A stretch of 64,000 bases of DNA from Methanobacterium_D sp040373355. Lineage in GTDB: Archaea > Methanobacteriota > Methanobacteria > Methanobacteriales > Methanobacteriaceae. This document shows, piece by piece, positions 9,261 through 17,946 of the stretch (its first letter is position 1; each line of letters starts with the position of its first letter). The translations under genes were made by a program, and so were the position numbers. The stretch is taken from NCBI RefSeq assembly GCF_047495555.1, contig NZ_CP166866.1, forward strand, positions 124,001-188,000, written 5' to 3'. A model generated the notes under the pieces. It was given only the letters and a program-made list of their open reading frames with translations. It ran no database searches and had not been told where the DNA came from.

Positions 9261-9821
9261 ATGGAAAGGGAAGAAAATATTAAAAGACTAATTGAAAATT
9301 TGAAAACTAATGATACAATGGTTCAACGTCAAAATATAGATCTTCTAACAGAAATTGGAGAACCTGCTGTTGAAGAGTTAATTGATGCTTTAAAAGACAA
9401 CGATAAAAATATCAGGAACGGAGCAGCAAATGCATTGGGTCAAATTGGAGATGTAAGGGCAATAGAACCACTCATAATTGCAATGCATGATTCAAATAAA
9501 TGGGTTAGAAGATCAGCATCCGGGGCACTTGCCCAGATAGGAAAACCCTCAGTAAAGCCACTTATCGCTGCACTTAAAGATGATAACTGGCGTGTAAGAG
9601 GCGGAGCAGCATGGGCTCTTGGAAAAATAAAGGATAAAGACTCTACTGAACCACTAATAGAAGTATTAAATGATGAAAGTGGCTTTGTAAGGAGTGGAGC
9701 GGCATATTCTCTAGGAGAACTTAGAGATAAAAGAGCAGTTAAACCTTTAGAAGAAGCAATTAATGATAAAAGTGGTTTTGTTAAAAAAATTGCAGCAGCA
9801 TCATTAAAAAAATTTCATTAA
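9261..9821 (+). CDS. HEAT-repeat (PBS lyase-like) protein
   Basis: A 186-residue all-helical protein built from about five HEAT-like repeats of 31 residues, visible from phrases such as VRRSASGALAQIGKPSVKPL, VRGGAAWALGKIKDKDSTEP and VRSGAAYSLGELRDKRAVKP. This is the common archaeal HEAT/EZ-repeat type, used as a protein-binding scaffold. There is no lyase active site. GGGAG precedes the start and a leader hairpin lies upstream. Partner unknown. Confidence 0.85.
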   Translation: MEREENIKRLIENLKTNDTMVQRQNIDLLTEIGEPAVEELIDALKDNDKNIRNGAANALGQIGDVRAIEPLIIAMHDSNKWVRRSASGALAQIGKPSVKPLIAALKDDNWRVRGGAAWALGKIKDKDSTEPLIEVLNDESGFVRSGAAYSLGELRDKRAVKPLEEAINDKSGFVKKIAAASLKKFH

Positions 9822-10050
9822 ACTAAAATAATTTTATATTTAGATTTAATAGAATAGTCAAATACTTCTCTGATTAACATTAAAGATTTTAATTAAATTA
9901 TTCAAAAATCAATTTAATCAATTATTTCTAAAATTACAAAGTAATAACTAATTTTTATAAGTAATAGAAATATAAAAATGTATAGCTTAAATTTAATATT
10001 ATAAATTGATTAAATAAGGCCTAATTTTAAATTTACATTGAGGTGTTATT

Positions 10051-11013
10051 TTGAAAGTCAGTATAATTGGTGCAACGGGAAGAGTTGGGAGGGCAGCAGC
10101 ATTTTGTCTTGCTGAAGAAAATTCAGTGAACAAATTAGTTCTTATTGCACGTGAAAAAAGCCTATGTAAAATAGAAGGAGAATCACTGGATATCTATGAT
10201 GCATTGGCTGCAAAAGGGGTACATGTCTCAGTAAAAACTTCATGTGACATTGAAGATATTGAAGGGTCAAGCGTGGTAGTTTTAACAGCAGGTGCTTCCA
10301 GAAAACCAGGAATGGAAAGGGAAGATCTTGGATTAAAAAATGCTAAAATAATTGCAGAATATGCTAAAAAAATTGCTGAAATTGCTCCAGATTCCATAAT
10401 ACTGGTCATAACAAATCCTGTAGATGTCATGACATATGTGGCCTTAAAAGCTTCTGGATTTAAAAAAGAAAAGGTTTTTGGTCTTGGAAATCACCTTGAC
10501 TCCCTTAGATTCAAAACCTACATTGCAAAGCATTTTCATGTTCATGTAAGCGAAATACATACAAGGATAATCGGCCAGCATGGCCCCCACATGGTTCCAT
10601 TAATAAGCTCAACTTCAGTTGGAGGTATTCCCATTGAATATTATTCTGCATGGGATTATTTCACGGGCTATAAACCATTTGATATTAAAAAAACCATTGA
10701 AAGCGTGAAAAATGCAGGAAGCAATATAATTAGTAAAAAGGGAGCAACAGAATATGGGCCTGCCTTTGCAATTTCAAACATTGTAACTACTGTATTAAAT
10801 GATGAAAATAAAATTCTTACTGTTAGTGCTTATTTAGAAGGGGAAATTGAAGATATAAATGATGTTTGTCTTGGAGTACCAGTTAAACTTGGAATAGAAG
10901 GAATTAAAGGAATACTACCAATTAAAATGAGCAAATATGAGAGAAAAAGTTTTTTAGAAGCTGCAGAAGAAGTCAAAAAAGAAACAGATAAAATTATGGA
11001 TCATTTGATTTAA
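10051..11013 (+). CDS. mdh: Malate dehydrogenase (LDH/MDH superfamily)
   Basis: NAD(P)-dependent malate dehydrogenase that reduces oxaloacetate to malate. The N-terminal Rossmann motif is GATGRVGRA. VLTAGASRKPGMEREDL holds the substrate Arg and mobile loop. ITNPVDVMTY and GLGNHLDSLRFK (Asp/Arg) follow, and IIGQHGPHMVPL carries the catalytic His. The length of 320 residues is usual for archaeal Mdh. It begins with TTG, five bases after GAGGTG (10040-10045). With the fumarase subunit at 4107 it covers part of the oxaloacetate-to-fumarate branch. Confidence 0.9.
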   Translation: MKVSIIGATGRVGRAAAFCLAEENSVNKLVLIAREKSLCKIEGESLDIYDALAAKGVHVSVKTSCDIEDIEGSSVVVLTAGASRKPGMEREDLGLKNAKIIAEYAKKIAEIAPDSIILVITNPVDVMTYVALKASGFKKEKVFGLGNHLDSLRFKTYIAKHFHVHVSEIHTRIIGQHGPHMVPLISSTSVGGIPIEYYSAWDYFTGYKPFDIKKTIESVKNAGSNIISKKGATEYGPAFAISNIVTTVLNDENKILTVSAYLEGEIEDINDVCLGVPVKLGIEGIKGILPIKMSKYERKSFLEAAEEVKKETDKIMDHLI

Positions 11014-11029
11014 AATAAAAAGTTAATTT

Positions 11030-11290
11030 TTAGGTTGTACTATTAGTAGTATTAGTTTTTTTAGTACTATTAGTAGTAGAATTAGTAGTATTCTTTTTTA
11101 CAGTACTGTTTGTTTGCTTTGTAGCATTTTTAGATGACTTTATGTTAGTATTAGAATAACTAGAATCATCTGTACTGTTATTTGTTAATGTGATAGGTAC
11201 TCCTTGGTTATTTTGAGTTCCAAGTAAGAATCCTCCAACACCAACAGCCATAACAAGAATAATAATTAATCCAACTGTTAATTTATTCAT
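11030..11290 (-). CDS. Small secreted or membrane-anchored Asn/Ser/Thr-rich protein
   Basis: An 86-residue protein with one N-terminal hydrophobic helix (about residues 3-22, ending GVGGFLLG). The rest is a low-complexity tail almost entirely of Asn, Ser, Thr and Lys. The tail contains many N-X-S/T sequons, so it could be heavily N-glycosylated if exported. The start is the ATG at 11290 after GGAGTGA. The DNA for the tail is a degenerate ACT/AGT triplet repeat and may be length-variable. Function unknown. Confidence 0.6.
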   Translation of the reverse strand: MNKLTVGLIIILVMAVGVGGFLLGTQNNQGVPITLTNNSTDDSSYSNTNIKSSKNATKQTNSTVKKNTTNSTTNSTKKTNTTNSTT

Positions 11291-11498
11291 TAAGTTCACT
11301 CCGTATAGATATAATTTAAATTATTTATTTTGAATTTTTATTTATTATATATTAACTTATTGGAAATATTGAATCATTAAAGATTACTAAAAAAGTTTAT
11401 ATAAGTGTTCAGTTATACCATTGAATAGATATGTTAAATTGAACATTGTACAAAAATAATTTAGATAAGTTTTTATCTTTCAAAAAATAGGCATTTTC

Positions 11499-11512
11499 GG
11501 AAGTAAGTTTCC
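11499..11512. promoter_or_regulatory. NrpR-type nitrogen operator (pdxT-glt operon)
   Basis: GGAAGTAAGTTTCC is an exact GGAA-N6-TTCC dyad, the site known for the archaeal nitrogen repressor NrpR. It lies about 76 bp before pdxT, next to TATA-like GTTTATATAAT (11518-11528), with another possible TATA tract at about 11468-11478. Operator identity rests on the motif and the nitrogen function of the operon. Confidence 0.75.
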
Positions 11513-11587
11513 GGTAAGTTTATATAATATTATTTTAAAATAGTATCAGCTTAGATAACTAACGGCACAAAAACAGAGGGACTAGAC

Positions 11588-12166
11588 ATGATCAAAATAG
11601 GCATTTTAAACCTACAAGGAGATGTTTCTGAACATTTTGAAATGACAGAACATGCGTTGAAAGATATGAATATCAAAGCTGAAGTTTTAAAGGTAAAAAC
11701 AGAAGAAGATGTTTCAAAATGTGAGGGCATAATAATTTCAGGTGGAGAAAGTACTGTTATTGGTAACTTAATGAAAAAGACAGGCATTATGGAACTAATA
11801 CAGAATAGAAATATCCCCATATTTGGAACATGTGCCGGAATGGTTCTTCTTGCCCGCGAAACAGATTACGAGCAACCTTTGCTTGAATTAATAGACATGA
11901 AAGTTAAAAGAAACGCCTTTGGAAGACAAAAAGTCTCATTTGAAGATAAAATAGAGATTTTAGGATCAACTTTCGAAGGAGTTTTTATAAGAGCACCCTA
12001 CATCGAAGAAGTAGGGAATAATGTTGATATACTCTCAAAATATCAAGATAAAATTATTGCAGTAAAAAGTGGAAAGCATATTGCCACAGCATTCCATCCA
12101 GAGCTCACAGGCGATACAAGAATCCACAAGTACTTCATACAGGAGGTATTAAATTGTGCGGAATAG
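11588..12166 (+). CDS. pdxT: Pyridoxal 5'-phosphate synthase glutaminase subunit PdxT
   Basis: Class I glutaminase that feeds ammonia to PdxS in R5P-dependent PLP synthesis. The N-terminus is IGILNLQGDVSEH. GGESTVIG, the nucleophile Cys in FGTCAGMVLLA and the His/Glu pair in AFHPELTGD form the triad. The length of 192 residues is normal. The start follows GAGGG. Its last 13 bases overlap the glutamate synthase amidotransferase gene, so it heads the glt operon, while its partner pdxS is about 11 kb away. It probably shares NrpR control. Confidence 0.92.
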   Translation: MIKIGILNLQGDVSEHFEMTEHALKDMNIKAEVLKVKTEEDVSKCEGIIISGGESTVIGNLMKKTGIMELIQNRNIPIFGTCAGMVLLARETDYEQPLLELIDMKVKRNAFGRQKVSFEDKIEILGSTFEGVFIRAPYIEEVGNNVDILSKYQDKIIAVKSGKHIATAFHPELTGDTRIHKYFIQEVLNCAE

Positions 12167-13071
12167 CAGGAGTCGTATTTAAAGACAAAAAACTACATCC
12201 CGTAGGGGAAATAATGACCAGAATGCTCGATGCCCTACAACACAGGGGACCAGATTCTGCAGGTTTTTCCATATACGGAGGACTTGGTTTAAAAGATCAC
12301 GAATATCTATTAAACATTGAAGTAAAAGAAAAATCAGGCCTTTTGGAGCAGGTAAAAGAAGCAGTTAATGCAGTTACACCGATTCAAAAAGAAGAAATAA
12401 TTCCATCAGTAGAAAATTATAATATTTATAGATGTAAAATTGCATTAAACACATTTGACGAGCTTAAACCTCTAATTATGGATATTGATAAAATAGAAGA
12501 TGTAATGGTTCTAAATGGAAGCCATTCCTTTGAAATGATAAAAGATGTTGGGTCTGTAATAGAAATAGCAGATAGATATGACACTTATTCAAAAATGGGG
12601 ACTCATGCAATTGGACATACAAGATTTTCAACTGAAAGTATTGTAGACAGGTATCATGCACACCCATTCCAGAGTTACATTACTGCAGACATCACTGTAG
12701 TTCACAACGGTCAAATTACAAACTACTGGAAAATAAGGGATCCATTAGAAAGAAAGGGACATATCTTTGAAACAAACAACGATACAGAATGTATTGTACA
12801 TTACATAGCAGATAAACTTCATGAAGGCTACAAATTGGAAGAAGCACTTGAGCAATCTGTAAAGGACATGGACGGACCATTTTCATACATCGTAGGAACA
12901 CCAAATGGAGTGGGAATAGCAAAAGATCAATTAGGACTTAGACCTGGTGTAATGACTGAAAACGATGAAGTATTTGCTATTGCTTCTGAAGAAGTTTCGC
13001 TTCGTGCAGTAATGGAAACAGATGAAATTGATCAAATATCTCCAGGAGAAACAAGAGCATATACTATTTAA
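12154..13071 (+). CDS. Glutamate synthase, glutamine amidotransferase (GATase II) subunit
   Basis: Stand-alone GATase type II domain of the split archaeal glutamate synthase. It releases ammonia from glutamine. The start is TTG after AGGAGG, placing the nucleophile Cys at position 2 (MCGIAGVVF). HRGPDSAG, IGHTRFSTE, VHNGQITNYW and NNDTECIVHYIADKL are typical of the family. The length is 305 residues. It overlaps pdxT by 13 bp, and its stop codon overlaps an ATG just before the GXGXG subunit. Confidence 0.88.
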   Translation: MCGIAGVVFKDKKLHPVGEIMTRMLDALQHRGPDSAGFSIYGGLGLKDHEYLLNIEVKEKSGLLEQVKEAVNAVTPIQKEEIIPSVENYNIYRCKIALNTFDELKPLIMDIDKIEDVMVLNGSHSFEMIKDVGSVIEIADRYDTYSKMGTHAIGHTRFSTESIVDRYHAHPFQSYITADITVVHNGQITNYWKIRDPLERKGHIFETNNDTECIVHYIADKLHEGYKLEEALEQSVKDMDGPFSYIVGTPNGVGIAKDQLGLRPGVMTENDEVFAIASEEVSLRAVMETDEIDQISPGETRAYTI

Positions 13072-13082
13072 TGGGTGATTTC

Positions 13083-13775
13083 ATGAGGGAAATAGAAATT
13101 GATGCTAATTCAATGGTTCCAAGGGACTTAAATCGCGCTGTAAAACAAGCCGCAAAAGAATATGAGCGAGTTGTTATCAAAAATCCAAATGCAATGCATT
13201 ACATGGTTGCAGGACTTACAGATGATGCTGAAATTGTAATTGATGGTTCTGCAGGTTATTTTGCAGGTACTATGATAGATGGTGCCAAAATTCATATAAC
13301 TGGAAATGCAGGATGGTTCCCTGCAGATAATATGACTGAAGGAGAAGTCATAATAGATGGTGCTGCGGGAGATGGAGTAGGTCAGGGTATTTACGGTGGT
13401 ACAGTCGTAGTAAAAAGAAATGTGGGCTCCAGAACTGGAGAAATTATGAAAAATGGTACCATCATTGTTGGTGGAAATTCAGGATTCATGAGCGGACTTT
13501 TCATGATGGGTGGACGTATTATCATTCTTGGTGATATCTCAGATGATGCAGGTGAATCCATTATAAGAGGAGCAATATATGTTCTTGGAGAAATAGGTAG
13601 TCTCGGTAAAAACGCTAAAATCGCTGAAATAGATGATGAAGATAAAAGGGAACTTAAAGAACTTTTACCGGCTTACGGATTTGATATAGAAGAAGAAAAA
13701 TACGGAAAATTCAGAAAAATCATTCCACGAAGTAAACGGCCTTTCTACGGTAGTAAAGATTCAGAGGAAGGATAA
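13083..13775 (+). CDS. Glutamate synthase, GXGXG (alpha-domain) subunit
   Basis: Right-handed beta-helix domain corresponding to the C-terminal domain of bacterial GltB and related to FwdC. Repeats such as VIDGSAGYFAGTMIDGAKI, GDGVGQGIYGGTVVVK and GGNSGFMSGLFMMGG show the Gly-rich GXXGXXXXGG pattern. I choose ATG 13083 because GGGTGAT lies three bases upstream; the ATG at 13071 lacks a site. In the holoenzyme this domain packs between the amidotransferase and the FMN domain. Confidence 0.88.
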   Translation: MREIEIDANSMVPRDLNRAVKQAAKEYERVVIKNPNAMHYMVAGLTDDAEIVIDGSAGYFAGTMIDGAKIHITGNAGWFPADNMTEGEVIIDGAAGDGVGQGIYGGTVVVKRNVGSRTGEIMKNGTIIVGGNSGFMSGLFMMGGRIIILGDISDDAGESIIRGAIYVLGEIGSLGKNAKIAEIDDEDKRELKELLPAYGFDIEEEKYGKFRKIIPRSKRPFYGSKDSEEG

Positions 13776-13787
13776 GGGGGCGATATT

Positions 13788-14870
13788 ATTCAAACTAATA
13801 ACAACAAAGAAAATGTTGCAATGGTAGGAACACCATGTCAGATCCTTGCAGCAGCTAAAATGGATAGATTCATGGAAGAATTTCCAATAGACCTTAAACT
13901 AGGGCTTTTCTGTATGGAAAACTTCTCATATTCATACATGAAAGAATTACTCAAAGATTATGGCGTAGATATAAATGATGTTAACCAGTGCAGAATAGAA
14001 AAGGGCCATCTATGGCTCTATTTACAGGATAGAACTGTGAAAATTCCTTTAAATAAAGCAAAAAAATGCATGCGTAAAAACTGCCAGGTATGTATGGATT
14101 TCACTTCAGAACAATCTGATGTGTCCATTGGTTCTGTGGGTTCTCCTGAAGGATGGTCAACTCTAATAATCAGAACTGATAAAGGCCTTGAACTTGTTGA
14201 ATCTGCAGAAAAAGAAGGAACTATAGAAGTAAAAGCTATAGAAGAGAACGGGTTTAAAATAATGGAAAAACTCGCCAATGAGAAGAAACGTGAAAATAAA
14301 GCTGAAATTGCTAAGAGGGAAAATATAGCAAGGCCAGTATTATACAGGAGACAGATGCCTGAGGAAGCATTTATTGATGAAGTATTTTCATGTCAGTTCA
14401 GTGACTTAAAAGGAGATGTAATTGATATAGGTACTTGTGTACTCTGTGGAGCATGTGTTTACAGCTGTCCAGAAGGAATAGTTGATATAAAAGACAGGAA
14501 ACCACAAATTAAAGGTAATTGTCCAGAAGGATGTAATATCTGTTATGTAGCATGTCCAAGAACCTATGTTCCCGATGAAATATTAAGTAAAGAATCTGAT
14601 AAAGAACCATTTGGAAAATATATCAAAATAGTCTCTGCTAAAGCAAAAAATGAAGGACAAGATGGTGGAATTGCTACAGCACTTTTAAACTACGCATTAT
14701 CACACAAAATTGTCAATGATGTGATTGTTGTAGATAAAGGTCATGAGGAACCATGGAAAGCAGAAGCAAAACTAACTGATAAAACAGAAGATGTGCTGAA
14801 AGCTTCTGGAACAAAATACACAGCATGTCCAATTTTTAAACCACTTAAACAGACAAAAGGGGGAAGCTAG
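13788..14870 (+). CDS. Circularly permuted FrhB/FdhB-like F420-binding subunit with 2[4Fe-4S] ferredoxin domain (apparent AUU start)
   Basis: The probable electron-input subunit of the glutamate synthase. Domain order is unusual. The FrhB_FdhB C-terminal module comes first (VGTPCQIL near residue 13, then LKLGLFCMENFS and CQVCMDF...SDVSIG). A 2[4Fe-4S] domain follows (CVLCGACVYSCP; CPEGCNICYVACP). The FrhB_FdhB N-terminal module is last (GQDGGIATALLNYAL...ASGTKYTACP). F420H2 or reduced ferredoxin as donor is inference. The first ATG is 13821 and has no ribosome binding site. A good AGGGGGCGAT (13775-13784) sits three bases before an in-frame ATT at 13788, which I use as the start. Confidence 0.75.
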   Translation: MQTNNNKENVAMVGTPCQILAAAKMDRFMEEFPIDLKLGLFCMENFSYSYMKELLKDYGVDINDVNQCRIEKGHLWLYLQDRTVKIPLNKAKKCMRKNCQVCMDFTSEQSDVSIGSVGSPEGWSTLIIRTDKGLELVESAEKEGTIEVKAIEENGFKIMEKLANEKKRENKAEIAKRENIARPVLYRRQMPEEAFIDEVFSCQFSDLKGDVIDIGTCVLCGACVYSCPEGIVDIKDRKPQIKGNCPEGCNICYVACPRTYVPDEILSKESDKEPFGKYIKIVSAKAKNEGQDGGIATALLNYALSHKIVNDVIVVDKGHEEPWKAEAKLTDKTEDVLKASGTKYTACPIFKPLKQTKGGS

Positions 14871-16394
14871 ATGCCATTTAAAATAGAGAAAAACAAGGAT
14901 CTTTGCAGAAGAAGCTTCGATAGACCTGGTTGTTGCTGGTATATGTGTGATAACCGGGACGAAGAACTATGTAAAAATTGTTATTCCTGCTTTAACAACT
15001 GCCCTCATGAAGTTTACCAAATAATAGATGATGAGTCTTATCCAATAAACCCCGAAAACTGTGTTGGATGCAGAATATGCGTAGAAATGTGTCCAAATGA
15101 TGCAATAGAGGTAAATGCAGTTACTGAAGACCGTAGAAATGTTTGGTCATTTGCAGATATCACAGAAATAAACAGAAAATCTGCAGATGGAAGTTACAAG
15201 GTAAGAGGATGTGGAGCAACAAGAGTAGTTCCTACCTTTGATGACCTTGTAATTGTTCCAGCACAGGTTTCAAGGCCTCCAATTGATAAATACAGGGAAC
15301 CATGTAACACAAAAGTCACATTAGGTTCAAGATATGCTGAAAATCCGCTTGAACTGGACACCCCAATTATGATTGCAGCAATGTCCTTTGGTGCGCTCAG
15401 TAAAGAGGCAAAAATAGCTCTTGCAATGGGTGCAACACTTGCTGGAACTGCAACAAACACAGGTGAAGGTGGAATGCTTCCAGAAGAGAGGAAATATGCA
15501 TCTAAACTTATAGCACAATATGCTTCAGGTAGATTTGGAGTATCTGCAGACTATCTAAACAACTCTGAAGCAGTTGAGATTAAAATAGGGCAAGGTGCAA
15601 AATCAGGTATGGGGGGACACCTTTTAGGCGAAAAGGTTACTGCAGAGGTTTCCAGAATCCGTAAGATAGAAGAAGGAGCAGATGCTTTAAGCCCAGCAAG
15701 ACACATGGATATTGTAGGTCCTGAGGATTTAAGCATGAAAATCGACCAGTTAAGAGAAATAACTGACTGGAAAGTGCCAATTATAGTTAAATTTACTTCT
15801 GGAAGAGTAAGTGACGATGTAAAGATTGCTGCAAAAGCAGGAGCAGATATAATTGTTGTAGATGGTATGCAGGGAGGAACAGGTGCTGGACCTGATGTTG
15901 TTACTGAACACTCTGGTGTTCCAACTATAGCTGCAATCGTTGAAGCAGATGAAGCCCTTAAACATGTTAATTTAAGGGATAAAGTTAGTCTAGTTGCAGC
16001 AGGAGGAATTAGAAACGGTGCGGATGTAGCAAAAGCAATTGCTTTGGGTGCTGATGCAGCATACATAGCAACATCTGCTCTTGTTTCCATCGGATGCAGA
16101 GTATGTCAGATGTGTTATACAGGTACATGTAGAAAGGGAATTGCAACACAAAATCCACAACTTAGAAGACGTTTAGATTACATTGATTGTGGCAAAAAGG
16201 TTGCGAGATACATAGAAGCTATGACCGAAGAAGCCTGTATGTTAACTCAACAAGCTGGAAATACAGACTTGCAAAAACTCGAGAAAGATGATTTAAGAGC
16301 ACTTACTATGGAATCATCACTTTTAACCGGCGTTAAAATGGCAGGTTTAGAAGCCGCCGTCGGACAAATCGTGTCCGGGCAGCAAAAATCATAG
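14871..16394 (+). CDS. gltB: Archaeal-type glutamate synthase, FMN-binding subunit
   Basis: Catalytic FMN/Fe-S subunit that joins 2-oxoglutarate and ammonia to form glutamate. The N-terminal ferredoxin domain has two motifs (CKNCYSCFNNCP and CVGCRICVEMCP). The barrel carries MSFGALSKEAK, TNTGEGGMLPEER, KSGMGGHLLGEKV, DGMQGGTGAGP and the Cys cluster CRVCQMCYTGTC for the 3Fe-4S centre. The length of 507 residues matches the archaeal short GltB type. It directly abuts the permuted FrhB-like gene, supporting one complex of four split subunits. GGGGGAAG is the ribosome site. Confidence 0.92.
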   Translation: MPFKIEKNKDLCRRSFDRPGCCWYMCDNRDEELCKNCYSCFNNCPHEVYQIIDDESYPINPENCVGCRICVEMCPNDAIEVNAVTEDRRNVWSFADITEINRKSADGSYKVRGCGATRVVPTFDDLVIVPAQVSRPPIDKYREPCNTKVTLGSRYAENPLELDTPIMIAAMSFGALSKEAKIALAMGATLAGTATNTGEGGMLPEERKYASKLIAQYASGRFGVSADYLNNSEAVEIKIGQGAKSGMGGHLLGEKVTAEVSRIRKIEEGADALSPARHMDIVGPEDLSMKIDQLREITDWKVPIIVKFTSGRVSDDVKIAAKAGADIIVVDGMQGGTGAGPDVVTEHSGVPTIAAIVEADEALKHVNLRDKVSLVAAGGIRNGADVAKAIALGADAAYIATSALVSIGCRVCQMCYTGTCRKGIATQNPQLRRRLDYIDCGKKVARYIEAMTEEACMLTQQAGNTDLQKLEKDDLRALTMESSLLTGVKMAGLEAAVGQIVSGQQKS

Positions 16395-16401
16395 AATATT
16401 G

Positions 16402-16437
16402 AAAGCTCCACTTAAATACTAAATAGAGCTTTTTTCT
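16402..16437 (+). terminator. Terminator-like hairpin after gltB
   Basis: AAAGCTC (16402-16408) pairs with GAGCTTT (16426-16432), followed by a T-rich run. It sits directly after the last gene of the glt operon and before the amt1 promoter. Confidence 0.55.
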
Positions 16438-16553
16438 TCTTTATTTTTTATAAATTTAAAAACAATCCCATATGTTTTGATTTAATTTTATAATCATTCT
16501 CTAATTCTCCAAATACCGTAAAAGTTATATAGAATACTAACCGACATTATATC

Positions 16554-16567
16554 GGAAATAGGTTTCC
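16554..16567. promoter_or_regulatory. NrpR-type operator of amt1-glnK1
   Basis: GGAAATAGGTTTCC is an exact GGAA-N6-TTCC dyad. It lies about 25-30 bases after a TATA-like AAGTTATATAG (16522-16532), so it should cover the transcription start, the usual position for repression. It is 77 bp before the amt1 ATG. A half-dyad TTCCGACGGAA follows at about 16578-16588. Confidence 0.78.
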
Positions 16568-16643
16568 TATGACATACTTCCGACGGAAACAGAAAAATTA
16601 TTTCCGATCATTATATTCAAAATTCATGATGGAGGAAAATAAT

Positions 16644-17885
16644 ATGGTTGATCCTATTCTTAGTTCAGGTGACACGGCCTGGATGTTAATATCAACAGCT
16701 CTTGTAATCTTAATGACAATTCCCGGAGTAGCCCTCTTTTATGGAGGACTCATAAGGAGAGAAAATGTTTTAAACACGATGTTCCTTTCATTCGTTACTT
16801 TTGCCATTGTAAGTGTTCTATGGTTTATTTATGGATATGATCTTACATTTGGAGCGGATTTATGGGGAGTAATAGGAAGTTTAACTAACCCATTCTTTAA
16901 TGGAGTTTTAGAAGCAAAAAGCTTGGCTACTTTAGCCCCTACAATACCAACAGGGCTTTTTGCAATATTCCAGATGACCTTTGCAGCTATAACAGTAGCA
17001 CTTATATCTGGAGCAGTAGTTGAAAGAATGAAATTTGCAGCATGGCTTGCATTTGTTCCAGTTTGGCTCACACTCGTTTATATTCCTGTTGCTCACTGGA
17101 TGTGGGGTGGAGGATTCTTAGCTCAAATCGGTGCACTTGACTTTGCTGGAGGTATAGTGGTCCACTTAACCAGCGGTATGGCCGCATTAGCTCTCGTATT
17201 GATTTTAGGTGCTAGAAAGGACAGTAAATTGTTACCTCATCACCTTGGATATTCAGTAATAGGTGCAGGGCTCCTATGGTTCGGTTGGTTCGGATTCAAC
17301 GCAGGATCGGCATTAGCAGCTGGTGATTTAGCTGTATCTGCAATGATTGTAACTAATACTTCTGCAGCAGTGGGTATGCTTGCTTGGATGCTCATGGATA
17401 AAATTAAAACAGGTAAACCAACTATGCTTGGCGCCTTATCTGGTGCAATCGCAGGATTAGCTTCAATTACGCCGGCAGCAGGTTATGTAGGTATTTTACC
17501 GGCAATAATAATTGGTTTTGTTGCATCAATATTAGCATATACTGCAGTATCTTCACTAAAACCACGCCTCGGATACGACGATGCATTAGATGTATTTGGA
17601 ATCCATGGAGTTTGTGGTATAACTGGTGCTCTTGCTATAGGTATATTTGCAAGCCCAGCTATAAACAGCGTAGCTATTAAGGAGGGAGGTATCTTATTTG
17701 GCAGCTTCTCATTGTTGGGTGCACAAATTATAGCTATCCTTGTTGTTGCAATCTATTCATTTGCATTAACCTTGGCAATTGCAAAGGTTATAGATAAAAT
17801 AATTGGTCTCAGGGTAGAAGATCACCATGAAGTGCAGGGTCTTGATATTAACCAACACGAGGAATCCGGTTACAGATTATCTTAG
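16644..17885 (+). CDS. amt: Ammonium transporter Amt 1
   Basis: Amt/Mep/Rh channel that admits ammonium across the membrane, with about 11 helices. I start at ATG 16644 (MVDPILSSGDTAWML), 7 bases after GGAGGA. The upstream in-frame ATG at 16569 would place the leader inside the protein. The twin pore histidines are visible in VVHLTSGMAAL and GIHGVCGITGAL. WFGWFGFNAGSAL and the C-terminal tail HEVQGLDINQHEESGYRL, used in GlnK contact, are typical. It precedes glnK1 by 61 bp under one NrpR site. Confidence 0.95.
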   Translation: MVDPILSSGDTAWMLISTALVILMTIPGVALFYGGLIRRENVLNTMFLSFVTFAIVSVLWFIYGYDLTFGADLWGVIGSLTNPFFNGVLEAKSLATLAPTIPTGLFAIFQMTFAAITVALISGAVVERMKFAAWLAFVPVWLTLVYIPVAHWMWGGGFLAQIGALDFAGGIVVHLTSGMAALALVLILGARKDSKLLPHHLGYSVIGAGLLWFGWFGFNAGSALAAGDLAVSAMIVTNTSAAVGMLAWMLMDKIKTGKPTMLGALSGAIAGLASITPAAGYVGILPAIIIGFVASILAYTAVSSLKPRLGYDDALDVFGIHGVCGITGALAIGIFASPAINSVAIKEGGILFGSFSLLGAQIIAILVVAIYSFALTLAIAKVIDKIIGLRVEDHHEVQGLDINQHEESGYRLS

Positions 17886-17946
17886 ACATGTTTAAATGAC
17901 TACTAGAAGTAATTAAATTAAAGAGAATAGATTTGGAAGTGAAATA

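Noticed and set aside
16569..16643. An N-terminal extension of Amt 1 starting at ATG 16569
   Set aside because: It lies in the leader just after the NrpR-type operator, has no ribosome site, and the second Amt begins at the position equal to ATG 16644.
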